Shown: positions 1 to 7,869 of the stretch, in pieces
Numbering within the stretch: position 1 is the stretch's first letter
Layout of the letters: each line of letters opens with the position of its first letter
Assembly (NCBI RefSeq): GCF_028864635.1
Contig: NZ_CP104850.1
Span: 1,432,001-1,496,000, forward strand
Source: Cloacibacterium sp. TD35
GTDB taxonomy: Bacteria > Bacteroidota > Bacteroidia > Flavobacteriales > Weeksellaceae
Length of the DNA: 64,000 bases
Direction: 5' to 3'
The notes under the pieces: generated by a model
Database searches by the model: none
What the model saw: only the letters and a program-made list of their open reading frames with translations
What the model was told of the DNA's origin: nothing
Program-made: the position numbers and the translations under genes

Positions 1-282
1 ACGGATAATATGTCTGGGAATTATCTTTCTGGTGAAGGGATTATAGAATATGATGTTTCTAAGAAAAATGATGGTTCATTAATCCTTAGAGCTTATTCTA
101 AACCATCTAACTTAGGTCTAGGAAACACATTTACTTCTACTGCAAACCAAACTTATGGAGCAGGGGTGGTGTATAGTAAAAGCTTTAATAATCTTTTCAA
201 AAAGAAAAATAAATCTAAAGATTCATTAAAAAATTCTAACAAAAATAAACCCGAAACTATTAAAATTGATTCTACTAAGTGA
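1..282 (+). CDS. C-terminal end of a TamB-like translocation/assembly protein (partial)
   Basis: The frame is open from base 1, so only the last 93 residues are present. The text around residues 3-60 (SGNYLSGEGIIEY, then NQTYGAGVVYSKSFN) resembles the end of the very long TamB/DUF490-type proteins of Bacteroidota, which bridge inner and outer membrane and help place outer-membrane proteins or move lipids. The tail after that is a low-complexity Lys/Asn/Ser stretch, which may be lineage specific. The family assignment rests on this short C-terminal motif only; the upstream sequence would settle it. Confidence 0.6.
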   Translation, partial: TDNMSGNYLSGEGIIEYDVSKKNDGSLILRAYSKPSNLGLGNTFTSTANQTYGAGVVYSKSFNNLFKKKNKSKDSLKNSNKNKPETIKIDSTK

Positions 283-359
283 TAGATTTTTAGAAATTTT
301 GTGATAAAAATCAATGTTTTTTTATCAAAATAATATTTTATATTCTCGATTAAATTTCA

Positions 360-367
360 TAAATTTG
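360..367 (+). promoter_or_regulatory. Bacteroidota -7 element (TAAATTTG) before the Lrp gene
   Basis: Exact match to TAnnTTTG, the -7 element described for Flavobacterium/Bacteroides sigma factor. It lies 49 nt before the ATG at 417. No clear TTG is seen at the -33 distance, so the assignment is moderate. Confidence 0.4.
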
Positions 368-416
368 CAAAAATATATAGCAATTTTTATAAATTTAATA
401 ATCTAAAAATACTGGT

Positions 417-887
417 ATGAATTATCAATTAGATGAAATAGACAAAAAAATCTTAGATTTTTTAGTTGAAAATACAAGAATGCCTTTCACTGAAATCGCT
501 AAACAGATGGATGTGTCTGCGGGTACTATTCACGTAAGAGTAAAGAAAATGGAAGATGCTGGGATTATCCTAGGTTCTTCTCTAAATATAGATTATGGTA
601 AATTAGATTATCATTTTACTGCATTTATTGGAATTTTATTAACCAAATCAAACAGAACTCAAGAAGTTCTTAAAGAATTAGCGTCTATTCCAAATGTGGT
701 AGAAGCTAGCGTAATTTCTGGAAAATATAACATCTTCTGCAAAGTAAGAGCTAAAAATACTGAAGATGCTAAAAGAATTATTTATCAAATAGATGATATT
801 CAGGATGTTATGAGAACTGAATCTATGATTTCTATGGAAGAATATCTAAGTGATAAAAATAGATTAATTAATGCTATTTCTGTATAA
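417..887 (+). CDS. Lrp/AsnC family transcriptional regulator
   Basis: A 156-residue protein of the usual Lrp/AsnC size. Residues about 1-60 form the N-terminal helix-turn-helix (LDEIDKKILDFLVENTRMPFTEIA). Residues about 70-145 form the alpha/beta ligand-binding (RAM) domain, with a pattern typical of the family near AFIGILL. Such proteins sense amino acids or related small molecules and act as global or local regulators. The gene stands alone between a TamB-like gene and a small membrane protein gene and is followed by a strong terminator, so the target cannot be inferred from neighbours. Confidence 0.93.
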   Translation: MNYQLDEIDKKILDFLVENTRMPFTEIAKQMDVSAGTIHVRVKKMEDAGIILGSSLNIDYGKLDYHFTAFIGILLTKSNRTQEVLKELASIPNVVEASVISGKYNIFCKVRAKNTEDAKRIIYQIDDIQDVMRTESMISMEEYLSDKNRLINAISV

Positions 888-911
888 TAATTTATTATTT
901 TCGCAAAGTAT

Positions 912-941
912 AAAGCTTTTGAATTTTCAAAAGCTTTTTTT
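912..941 (+). terminator. Intrinsic terminator after the Lrp gene
   Basis: A perfect 12-bp inverted repeat (AAAGCTTTTGAA / TTCAAAAGCTTT) with a 2-nt spacer, followed by a T run. It lies 24 nt after the stop codon. Confidence 0.85.
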
Positions 942-956
942 ATAAATTTAAAAAGA

Positions 957-1331
957 ATGGAAGATAACTATTTTGATAAAAATCCTCAAAAAACCACTTT
1001 TTTTTATGTTGCCATTTTCTTCTTGGTAGCATTATCTTTTTTAGGAATAGGAGTAGATCTTACAGAGTATTCTCAGAGAACAGACATTAACATTCCAGTT
1101 TGGTACTTTTATATGATTTTTACCATAGATGCTATTGGTCTTTTATCAATAGTAGGAATTTATTTTTATAGAAAAATAGGGGTATTCTTATTCCCAATAG
1201 CAATTTTGCTACATTTTTTCATGCATGAATTTTATCTTTCTACTATGCTTTATTCTGATTTATTTACTTTATTCTCTTATGTGGCGTTAGGACTATTAGC
1301 AATCATACCAAAATGGAATTTTTTCAAATAA
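957..1331 (+). CDS. Small integral membrane protein of unknown function
   Basis: A 124-residue hydrophobic protein with about four predicted membrane helices (near residues 15-35, 48-70, 74-90 and 100-120). I recognise no family motif. The N-terminus is charged and probably cytoplasmic. It lies between an Lrp regulator, separated by a terminator, and an Rrf2 regulator, so it is probably its own transcription unit. Coding is supported by length, composition and fit to the intergenic spacing, but the function is unknown. Confidence 0.7.
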   Translation: MEDNYFDKNPQKTTFFYVAIFFLVALSFLGIGVDLTEYSQRTDINIPVWYFYMIFTIDAIGLLSIVGIYFYRKIGVFLFPIAILLHFFMHEFYLSTMLYSDLFTLFSYVALGLLAIIPKWNFFK

Positions 1332-1356
1332 GATAAAAAAATCCGAATAAATTACT

Positions 1357-1364
1357 TAACTTTG
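1357..1364 (+). promoter_or_regulatory. -7 element (TAACTTTG) before the Rrf2 gene
   Basis: Exact TAnnTTTG match, 30 nt before the ATG at 1395. The AATCCGAATAAAT sequence just upstream (about 1340-1352) recalls ATTCGGATAAAT upstream of the RIC gene (about 1860), so the two promoters may share an operator. This is an inference from similarity only. Confidence 0.5.
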
Positions 1365-1394
1365 ATGAAGTAATGATGATTAAAATGAATAAAA

Positions 1395-1829
1395 ATGTTT
1401 TCTAAAGCTTGTGAATACGCTATAAAATCTGTGATTTTCATAGCACAAGAAGCTCTTGCTGGTAAAAAAACCAATGTAAAACAAATCGCTGAAGCTACGA
1501 ATGCTCCAGAAGCTTTTGTTGCAAAAATTTTACAACCTCTTTCTAAAAAGGGAATATTGACGTCTAATAAAGGAAAACAAGGTGGTTTTTCGGTAGAATT
1601 AGACAAGATTGATAAGATTAAACTCATAGAAATCGTACTCGCTACAGATGGACCAGATATTTTAACAAGGTGTGCATTTGGTTTAGAAAAATGTACTTCA
1701 GAGAAACCGTGCCCTTTTCATGATAAATTCAAAGGAATAAGGGAAGAGTTAAGAGATTCTCTCAGTGAGATATCAGTCTATGATATGGCGCTTAAAACAG
1801 AACAAGGTATAGCCTTCTTAAAGAACTAG
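1395..1829 (+). CDS. Rrf2 family regulator with a three-cysteine [2Fe-2S]-type site
   Basis: A 144-residue Rrf2-type winged-helix regulator (MFSKACEYAIKSVIF start; recognition helix near residues 28-58). Cys93, Cys100 and Cys106 lie in the spacing zone where IscR and NsrR bind a [2Fe-2S] cluster, so the protein probably senses nitric oxide, iron-sulfur status or oxidative stress. The next gene encodes a RIC/ScdA iron-sulfur repair protein, which fits an NsrR-like role. A terminator overlapping the stop codon and a separate promoter for the next gene argue against a simple co-transcript. The exact cluster and ligand are inferred, not shown. Confidence 0.9.
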   Translation: MFSKACEYAIKSVIFIAQEALAGKKTNVKQIAEATNAPEAFVAKILQPLSKKGILTSNKGKQGGFSVELDKIDKIKLIEIVLATDGPDILTRCAFGLEKCTSEKPCPFHDKFKGIREELRDSLSEISVYDMALKTEQGIAFLKN

Positions 1830-1846
1830 AGATAGTTCTTTTTTTA
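1821..1846 (+). terminator. Terminator overlapping the Rrf2 stop codon
   Basis: Inverted repeat AAGAACT / AGTTCTT with a 6-nt loop followed by seven T. The TAG stop codon (1827-1829) is inside the hairpin. Confidence 0.7.
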
Positions 1847-1870
1847 TTTCTTAAATTTAATTCGGATAAA

Positions 1871-1901
1871 TTTGTCCTGTTAAGATATTTTTGTAATTTT
1901 G
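1871..1901 (+). promoter_or_regulatory. Complete -33/-7 promoter of the RIC gene
   Basis: TTTG at 1871-1874 and TAATTTTG at 1894-1901, separated by 19 nt, match the flavobacterial promoter pattern. The -7 element ends 21 nt before the ATG at 1923, so the in-frame TTG at 1899 cannot be the start. Confidence 0.65.
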
Positions 1902-1922
1902 TCTTGTCAAAAAAGAAAAGTT

Positions 1923-2642
1923 ATGGAAATAAAAGACAAAACAATAGGCGGAATAGTAGCCGAAGATTTCAGAACAGCTGCTGTATTTAAAAAATACGGA
2001 ATCGATTTTTGTTGCAAAGGAAATAGAAGTATAGAAGAAGTTTGTGCAGTGAAAAAGAAAAATCCAGAAGATATTTATGCAGATTTAGAAAGAGTAACGC
2101 AAAATGCAACTCAGAACATCGATTTTAAAACTTGGGATTTAGATTTATTATCAGATTATATCGAGAAAACGCACCACCGTTATGTAGAAGAAAAAACCAT
2201 TTACTTGCTTCAGTTTTTAGATAAATTAAGAAGAGTAAAAGGCGATAGATATCCAGAGTTAATCGAGGTTCACGAATTGTTTAAACAATCTGCCGAAGAT
2301 TTAGGTGCTCACATGAAAAAAGAAGAATTGGTGTTATTCCCATTCATTAGAAACATGGTAGAAGCAAAAAGAAGAGGCGTAGAATTGCCAAAAGCACATT
2401 TTGGCGCAGTAGAAAATCCAATTGAGATGATGAAGCATGAACATGAAAATGAAGGAGATCGTTTCGAAAAAATTGCCCAACTTTTAAATCAATATATACC
2501 ACCTGCAGATGCATGTAATACGCATCAGGTTACTTATAAGATGCTTCAGGAATTCGAAGAAAATTTACATACTCATATCCATTTAGAGAATAATATTCTG
2601 TTTCCAAAAGCAATTGAGTTGCAAAAAGAATTGCAAAATTAA
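1923..2642 (+). CDS. ric: Iron-sulfur cluster repair di-iron protein (RIC/ScdA/YtfE family)
   Basis: A 239-residue protein that repairs nitrosative or oxidative damage to iron-sulfur clusters. Residues 1-60 form the ScdA N-terminal (DUF542) domain, including AEDFRTAAVF and the DFCC motif. From about residue 80 onward lies a hemerythrin-like domain with His and Glu ligands (for example KTHHRYVEE, HMKKEE, KHEHENEG and HTHIHLENN). The chosen ATG gives the usual start of the family and lies downstream of the promoter. Its neighbour is a three-cysteine Rrf2 regulator, so a stress-responsive unit is likely. The gene ends before a strong bidirectional terminator. Confidence 0.95.
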   Translation: MEIKDKTIGGIVAEDFRTAAVFKKYGIDFCCKGNRSIEEVCAVKKKNPEDIYADLERVTQNATQNIDFKTWDLDLLSDYIEKTHHRYVEEKTIYLLQFLDKLRRVKGDRYPELIEVHELFKQSAEDLGAHMKKEELVLFPFIRNMVEAKRRGVELPKAHFGAVENPIEMMKHEHENEGDRFEKIAQLLNQYIPPADACNTHQVTYKMLQEFEENLHTHIHLENNILFPKAIELQKELQN

Positions 2643-2666
2643 ATTCACTTTAATTGTTTTTTTCAA

Positions 2667-2701
2667 AAAATAACCCTAGAATTTTTCTCTAGGGTTATTT
2701 T
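2667..2701. terminator. Bidirectional terminator between ric and transketolase C-part
   Basis: A 14-bp stem (AAAATAACCCTAGA / TCTAGGGTTATTTT) with a 7-nt loop between convergent genes. A/T flanks allow function in both directions. Confidence 0.85.
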
Positions 2702-2721
2702 ATATGGTATGATAAGTTAAA

Positions 2722-3669
2722 TTATCTTGCTAAAACTCTTTTTACCGCTTTTACTACAGCTTCTGCATCTATTTCGTATTTGTGCATTAATTCTGCTGGA
2801 GTTCCACTTTCTCCGAAAGTATCATTTACGGCAACAAACTCTTGTGGAGTTGGTCTTTTTCTAGATAACATTCCTGCTACAGATTCACCTAAACCACCTA
2901 AGTAATTGTGCTCTTCTGCGGTAACAATTTTACCTGTTTTTTCTACAGATTTTAGAATAATTTCTTCATCTAAAGGTTTGATGGTGTGAATGTTAATCAC
3001 TTCACAAGAAATACCTTCTTTTTCTAATTCTTCCGCAGCAAGAAGAGATTCCCAAACTAAGTGTCCAGTTGCTACAATCGTAACATCTTTTCCTTCTTGT
3101 AGTAAAATTCCTTTACCAATTTCGAAAGGCATATCTTCTGGAATGAAAACAGGAACTACAGGTCTACCAAATCTTAAATAAACAGGGCCTTCATATTCTG
3201 CAGCAGCTAGAGTAGCTTGTTTGGTTTGGTTATAGTCACAAGGATTGATTACGACCATTCCTGGTAACATTTTCATTTGACCGATATCTTCTAAAACTTG
3301 GTGAGTAGCACCATCTTCTCCTAAAGTTAAACCAGCGTGAGAAGCTGCGATTTTCACATTTTTATTAGAATAAGCGATAGATTGACGAACTTGGTCTAAA
3401 ACTCTAGAAGTAGCAAAGTTAGCAAAAGTTCCTGCGAAAGGAATTTTACCAGCAGTAGCTAGACCAGCAGCAATACCCATCATATTTGCTTCTGCAATAC
3501 CTGTTTGTACAAATCTTTCTGGAGCTTTTTCTATGAATTTCTCCATTTTTAGAGAACCGATTAAGTCTGCACAAAGTGCTACTACATTTGGATTTTTGTC
3601 TGCTAACTCAGCTAAACCTGCTCCAAAACCGCTTCTTGTATCTTTTTTTTCTGTGTATGTAAATTTCAT
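2722..3669 (-). CDS. Transketolase, C-terminal subunit
   Basis: A 315-residue protein corresponding to the pyrimidine-binding and C-terminal domains of transketolase, which exchanges two-carbon units between sugar phosphates in the pentose phosphate pathway. Visible features include the GTFANFATSRVLDQVRQSIA region, AASHAGLTLGEDGATHQ and a C-terminal regulatory-like domain from about residue 190. It follows the N-terminal subunit by 20 nt on the same strand, so the two are co-transcribed and should form one enzyme. Split transketolases are known in bacteria and archaea. A DXP-synthase-like activity is less likely because the N-part has transketolase motifs. Confidence 0.93.
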   Translation of the reverse strand: MKFTYTEKKDTRSGFGAGLAELADKNPNVVALCADLIGSLKMEKFIEKAPERFVQTGIAEANMMGIAAGLATAGKIPFAGTFANFATSRVLDQVRQSIAYSNKNVKIAASHAGLTLGEDGATHQVLEDIGQMKMLPGMVVINPCDYNQTKQATLAAAEYEGPVYLRFGRPVVPVFIPEDMPFEIGKGILLQEGKDVTIVATGHLVWESLLAAEELEKEGISCEVINIHTIKPLDEEIILKSVEKTGKIVTAEEHNYLGGLGESVAGMLSRKRPTPQEFVAVNDTFGESGTPAELMHKYEIDAEAVVKAVKRVLAR

Positions 3670-3689
3670 GTGTATTAAATTTAGAAGAA

Positions 3690-4541
3690 TTAATAATCTG
3701 CTTCGGTTTCTACATAAAGTTGAGAAAGTGCACTTTCTAACTGTGTATCATTCGGAGCTTTTCCGTGCCAAGCATGAGATCCCATCATAAAATCTACACC
3801 TTGTCCCATTTCTGTATGAAGAATGATGGCAACTGGTTTTCCGTTTCCTGTTTTAGATTTTGCATGTTCTAAAACTGCAATTACTGCTTCTAAATCGTTT
3901 CCGTTTTTCTCTTCTAAAACTTCCCAACCGAAAGCTCTTAATTTAGCGTTTAAATCTCCTAAAGATAATACATCATCTGTATCACCGTCGATTTGTCTTC
4001 CGTTATAATCTATTGTAGAAATTAGGTTGTCTACTTTTTTAGCTGCAGCAAACATTAATGCTTCCCAGATTTGTCCTTCTTGTAATTCTCCGTCTCCATG
4101 AAGGGTATATACTAAAGATGAATCTCCATCTAATTTTTTAGCTAAAGCTACCCCTATTCCTACAGATAAACCTTGACCAAGAGAGCCAGAACTCATTCTG
4201 ATGCCTTCTAAATGTTCGTGTGTCGTAGGGTGTCCTTGCAATCTAGAATTTAATTTTCTAAAAGTAGAAAGTTCAGAAATTGGGAAAAATCCGTTTCTTG
4301 CTAATGTAGAATAGAAAACGGGAGAAATGTGACCGTTAGAAAGGTAGAAATGATCTTCGCCTTTTCCTTCCATAGAGAAAGGGAGTTTGTAGTTCATTAC
4401 TTTGCCATAAAGTGCAGTAAAGTACTCTACACAGCCAAGACTACCTCCTGGGTGTCCTGAATTTACGGCGTGAACCATTCTTAAAATGTCTCTTCTGATT
4501 TGTGTTGTCTGAGCTTTTAACTCTTCAATAGATTTACTCAT
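3690..4541 (-). CDS. Transketolase, N-terminal (thiamine diphosphate) subunit
   Basis: A 283-residue protein holding the thiamine diphosphate/pyrophosphate-binding half of transketolase. It shows HAVNSGHPGGSLG near the N-terminus, then GSLGQGLSVGIG and the GDGELQEGQIWEA motif with a downstream IDYNGRQIDG segment that coordinates the metal-diphosphate. The stop codon is 20 nt before the C-terminal subunit gene. A -7 element lies 20 nt upstream and the symporter terminator lies beyond it, so this gene begins a two-gene operon. Confidence 0.94.
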   Translation of the reverse strand: MSKSIEELKAQTTQIRRDILRMVHAVNSGHPGGSLGCVEYFTALYGKVMNYKLPFSMEGKGEDHFYLSNGHISPVFYSTLARNGFFPISELSTFRKLNSRLQGHPTTHEHLEGIRMSSGSLGQGLSVGIGVALAKKLDGDSSLVYTLHGDGELQEGQIWEALMFAAAKKVDNLISTIDYNGRQIDGDTDDVLSLGDLNAKLRAFGWEVLEEKNGNDLEAVIAVLEHAKSKTGNGKPVAIILHTEMGQGVDFMMGSHAWHGKAPNDTQLESALSQLYVETEADY

Positions 4542-4561
4542 GATTTAAAAAATAAGTTTTG

Positions 4562-4569
4562 CAAATTTA
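4562..4569 (-). promoter_or_regulatory. -7 element (TAAATTTG) of the transketolase operon
   Basis: Exact TAnnTTTG on the minus strand, 20 nt before the ATG whose top base is 4541. Confidence 0.55.
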
Positions 4570-4627
4570 CTAAAATTAAGGGGCATGTAAGAACTAAAAA
4601 TGAAAAGATTTCTTACTTTTTGAAATA

Positions 4628-4659
4628 AAAAAATTCGGCAATGATTTACCGAATTTTTT
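4628..4659 (-). terminator. Terminator of the sodium:solute symporter gene
   Basis: An 11-bp perfect stem (AAAAAATTCGG / CCGAATTTTTT) with a 10-nt loop, located directly after the symporter stop codon at 4665. Confidence 0.8.
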
Positions 4660-4664
4660 AAAAT

Positions 4665-6221
4665 TTATTTCTTTCTCACTAACCATAGTCCTATAAAGGT
4701 GAGAAGTCCGTTTAGAATAATCAGTTCTACTCCAATTTTATAGTCACTGAAATTACTTACCACATAATTAATTAGATAAGTGAAAATTGGTGCGAGTATG
4801 GTTACTGATAGAATTGCATATTTTTTAGAAATCGTGTGCTTCGTAAAAATACCGAAAGCAAATAAGCCTAAAAGTGGACCATAAGTATAACCCGCTACTT
4901 CCATGATGAGGTAAACGATAGATTTATCATCAATCCATTTGAAAATCATAATGAGAAGGAAGAATACTACAGTGAAAATTAAGTGAATTTTCATTCTCAA
5001 TGTTTTCTTTTGTTTTTCGGCTCTGGTAGTATCTTCGTTTAAGTTTAATAAATCTACACAGTAAGAACTCGTAACTGCGGTTAAAGCACCATCAGCAGAC
5101 GGGAAAAGAGCAGAAGTAAGCCCGATAATGAAAATAACAGAAATAAACATAGGAAAATAACCTTGCAGAGAAAGTGCTGGGAATAAATCGTCTCCCATAA
5201 TATTGTTAATATTTCCCGCAGCGTCTTTAAACCCAAAAATATTGGTAATATTTTCTTTACCATTGACTACATCTACCAATTGCGAGTATTCTGCGCCGTT
5301 TTGCATCGCAAAAAGATAAAGTAAACCTCCTAAAAACAAAAATGCCAAGTTTACTAGCAACAGCGTTCCAGCAAAAGTGAGCATGTTCTTTTTAGAATTC
5401 TTAAGGTTATCTACAGAAATATTTTTTTGCATCATTTCTTGGTCTAGGCCAGTCATGGCAATGGTAATAAACATTCCGCCTAGAATTGTTTTTAAGAAAA
5501 ATGTTTTAGAATTAATATCAGTATTAATGAAATGGGTGTAGTCTTTATCTGCCAAAATGTTGAAGGCTTCAGGAGTAGAAAGATTAAGATTTGATAAAAT
5601 ATAAATAATACAGGCAACTAGGCTGATAATCATAAATGAAGTTTGTAATGTATCTGTAATAACAATGGTCTTTACACCGCCTTCATAGGTGTAGAGCAGT
5701 ACCATTAAAAGTATTACTGCTGCAGTAACCCAAAATGGGACACCAAGATTTTCTAATAAAAATAATTGCAAAACATTAACCACTAAATATAATCTTGCAG
5801 TGGCACCAATAGCTCTAGAAATGATGAAGAATAAAGAACCAATTTTGTGAGCTTCTACATTAAATCTTTTTCCTAAATAGGTGTAGATAGAAGTAAGATT
5901 CATCTTGTAATAAAGAGGAAGCAAAATAGCGGCAACAATGAAATATCCGATGAAAAAACCAATCACCATCATGTAATATTCAAATCCGCCAAAAGGATAA
6001 TTACCGGCAGTCATTTTACCTACGGTTCCCGGAACAGAAATAAAAGTTACACCGCTTAAACTAGTGCCAATCATTCCAAAAGCAACGAGCCACCATTTAC
6101 TTTTTTTGTTCCCGATGAAAAAAGATTGATTGTCTGAATTTCTACTAGTGAAATAAGAAATTACGAGAAGTCCTACAAAATATACAAATACAAAAATTAG
6201 CAACACCTTTGCTGAATCCAT
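4665..6221 (-). CDS. Sodium:solute symporter (SSS family)
   Basis: A 518-residue polytopic membrane protein with about 13-14 helices. The SSS family signature is seen in the N-terminal third (TSLSGVTFISVPG, AIGATARLYLV) and in GLTSALFPSADGALTAVTSSYCVDLL, where the family has its Na+-coordinating serines. It should import an organic solute with sodium; the substrate cannot be read from sequence. I chose ATG at 6221 (MDSAKVLL) because a longer TTG start at 6245 lies within the -7 element. It is monocistronic, bounded by a promoter and a terminator. Confidence 0.92.
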   Translation of the reverse strand: MDSAKVLLIFVFVYFVGLLVISYFTSRNSDNQSFFIGNKKSKWWLVAFGMIGTSLSGVTFISVPGTVGKMTAGNYPFGGFEYYMMVIGFFIGYFIVAAILLPLYYKMNLTSIYTYLGKRFNVEAHKIGSLFFIISRAIGATARLYLVVNVLQLFLLENLGVPFWVTAAVILLMVLLYTYEGGVKTIVITDTLQTSFMIISLVACIIYILSNLNLSTPEAFNILADKDYTHFINTDINSKTFFLKTILGGMFITIAMTGLDQEMMQKNISVDNLKNSKKNMLTFAGTLLLVNLAFLFLGGLLYLFAMQNGAEYSQLVDVVNGKENITNIFGFKDAAGNINNIMGDDLFPALSLQGYFPMFISVIFIIGLTSALFPSADGALTAVTSSYCVDLLNLNEDTTRAEKQKKTLRMKIHLIFTVVFFLLIMIFKWIDDKSIVYLIMEVAGYTYGPLLGLFAFGIFTKHTISKKYAILSVTILAPIFTYLINYVVSNFSDYKIGVELIILNGLLTFIGLWLVRKK

Positions 6222-6242
6222 TCTTATAAAATTTAAGTTGAG

Positions 6243-6250
6243 CAAATATA
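6243..6250 (-). promoter_or_regulatory. -7 element (TATATTTG) of the symporter gene
   Basis: Exact TAnnTTTG on the minus strand, 21 nt before the ATG at 6221. It decides the start codon. Confidence 0.6.
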
Positions 6251-6290
6251 GTTTTTTTAGCGTTTTCAGAAAGTTATTTCAGGGAAAGTT

Positions 6291-7691
6291 TTAAGACTTC
6301 ATGTTTTCTCCGTCTCTAAAATGTAGTCTTCTAAAGACAAAACCAGATAAAATAGTGAGAATTCCCATGACTAAAAAAGTATATCGAAATGCATTGTGAA
6401 TATTTCCTTTGATAAGCTGCGTATCTCCTTCGAAAAGTTTTAAAATGATTAAGCCAAATGCAATTCCAAACCCAATAGCAATTTGTTGGTTTACAGAGAT
6501 TAAGGAGTTTCCACTGCTCGTGTGACTGTCTCGTAAATCCGAAATGGAGATGGTATTCATAGAGGTAAATTGAATAGAATTAAAAAATCCTAAAACCAAA
6601 ATTAAAGGAATGAACCAATAAATAGGAGCGTTAATTCCTGGGATTGCCATTAAACAGATAAGTGTTCCGATGAGAAAAGTATTGAACATCAGAGTTTTTC
6701 GATAGCCAAAACGATTCAGGATTTTAATAACGGCAGATTTTCCAAACATGGCGGTAATAGCCATAGGAGCTACAATCCATCCAGAAACTACTCCAGATTG
6801 TCCATAAGCAATTTGTATCATCAAAGGAATCAATAGCGGAATAGAGCTAATGCCTAATCTCGTAGCTAGGTTTCCTAAAAATCCTACTCTGAAGGTTCTT
6901 ACCATGAATAATTCTAAAGGAAAAATAGGGTTATCTTGTTTTTTGGCATGTCTATAATAAAGGTAAATAAAAATAAAACCCATTAAAAATACCAATAGAA
7001 CAGGGGTTATATTTTTAGCATTACCCATCCATTCTAAAGAGATGGAAAGTAATAAAGATGCTGCGGCAAAGAAAAGAAAACCTTTGAAATCAAAATCTAT
7101 GATTTCTGAAAAATAATCAGGCATATATTTTATGCTAAGCACTACACCTAAAATCCCAATAGGAATATTCATTAAAAATATCCAATGCCAAGAAAGATAA
7201 TCTACCATATACCCTCCAATTAATGGGCCGAGAACAGGGCCAATAAGTGCTGGAACTATTGCAAAATTCAATGCTTTTAGGAGTTCGCTTTTATCAAAAG
7301 TTTTAATAAGGGCGAGTTTGCCAACTGGCGTCATCAAGCTTCCTCCAATTCCTTGAATGACTCTTGATATTACTAAAAATGTTAAGTTTGGGGAAAGTGA
7401 ACATAGCAGAGAGCCTAAACTGAATAGGATTAATGAAATGATAAATATTTTTTTCGTTCCAAATTTATCTGCCAGAAAACCACTAACAGGCATGAATAAA
7501 GCTAATGTTAAAACATAACTGATAATGGCATTTTGCATATTTAGCGGTGATTCGTTTAAATCTTTTGCAATAGATGGTAGAGAGGTGTTGAGAATAGTAG
7601 AATCCAACATCTGCATAAAAATAGCAGTAGCCAATATTAATGGAAGAATTTTTTTAGTGGTTTCTATATTTTCAATCTGGGATGGTTTCAT
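6291..7691 (-). CDS. MFS transporter, DHA2 (EmrB/QacA) drug-exporter type
   Basis: A 466-residue membrane protein with about 14 predicted helices, as in the DHA2 family of proton-driven multidrug exporters. Visible motifs are MLDSTILNTSLPSIA in helix 1 (the motif D1-like LDxTxxNVALP), GFLADKFGTKKIF (motif A) and IQGIGGSLMTPVG (motif B-like). No membrane-fusion partner (EmrA) is adjacent, so it may act alone. The ATG is only 5 nt after its -7 element. The real substrate is unknown. Confidence 0.92.
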   Translation of the reverse strand: MKPSQIENIETTKKILPLILATAIFMQMLDSTILNTSLPSIAKDLNESPLNMQNAIISYVLTLALFMPVSGFLADKFGTKKIFIISLILFSLGSLLCSLSPNLTFLVISRVIQGIGGSLMTPVGKLALIKTFDKSELLKALNFAIVPALIGPVLGPLIGGYMVDYLSWHWIFLMNIPIGILGVVLSIKYMPDYFSEIIDFDFKGFLFFAAASLLLSISLEWMGNAKNITPVLLVFLMGFIFIYLYYRHAKKQDNPIFPLELFMVRTFRVGFLGNLATRLGISSIPLLIPLMIQIAYGQSGVVSGWIVAPMAITAMFGKSAVIKILNRFGYRKTLMFNTFLIGTLICLMAIPGINAPIYWFIPLILVLGFFNSIQFTSMNTISISDLRDSHTSSGNSLISVNQQIAIGFGIAFGLIILKLFEGDTQLIKGNIHNAFRYTFLVMGILTILSGFVFRRLHFRDGENMKS

Positions 7692-7696
7692 TTCAT

Positions 7697-7704
7697 CAAA
7701 TTTA
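7697..7704 (-). promoter_or_regulatory. -7 element (TAAATTTG) almost touching the MFS start codon
   Basis: Exact TAnnTTTG on the minus strand with only 5 nt before the ATG (top base 7691), so the mRNA may be leaderless. Confidence 0.5.
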
Positions 7705-7806
7705 CAAAAAATAAAACCTCTAAAATGTTAAGTTTTGATAGTTTATACTAATCGTTTTTGTTGTTTTGAACAATGAAAGCTTTAACAAAGTTTTTTGGTT
7801 TCAAAT

Positions 7807-7838
7807 TAAAAAGCCTGCCCAAATTTTTTGGACAGACT
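7807..7838 (-). terminator. Terminator of the asparagine synthetase gene
   Basis: On the minus strand AGTCTGTCC pairs with GGGCAGGCT (two G-U pairs), followed by T residues. It lies 32 nt after the asnB stop. Confidence 0.75.
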
Positions 7839-7869
7839 TCTCTTCATATCAAATTTCAAATAACAATTT

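Noticed and set aside
2722-4541. Split transketolase as a frameshifted single gene
   Set aside because: The two parts are separated by 20 nt with a proper stop and start, and each is full length for its half. Split subunits are known.
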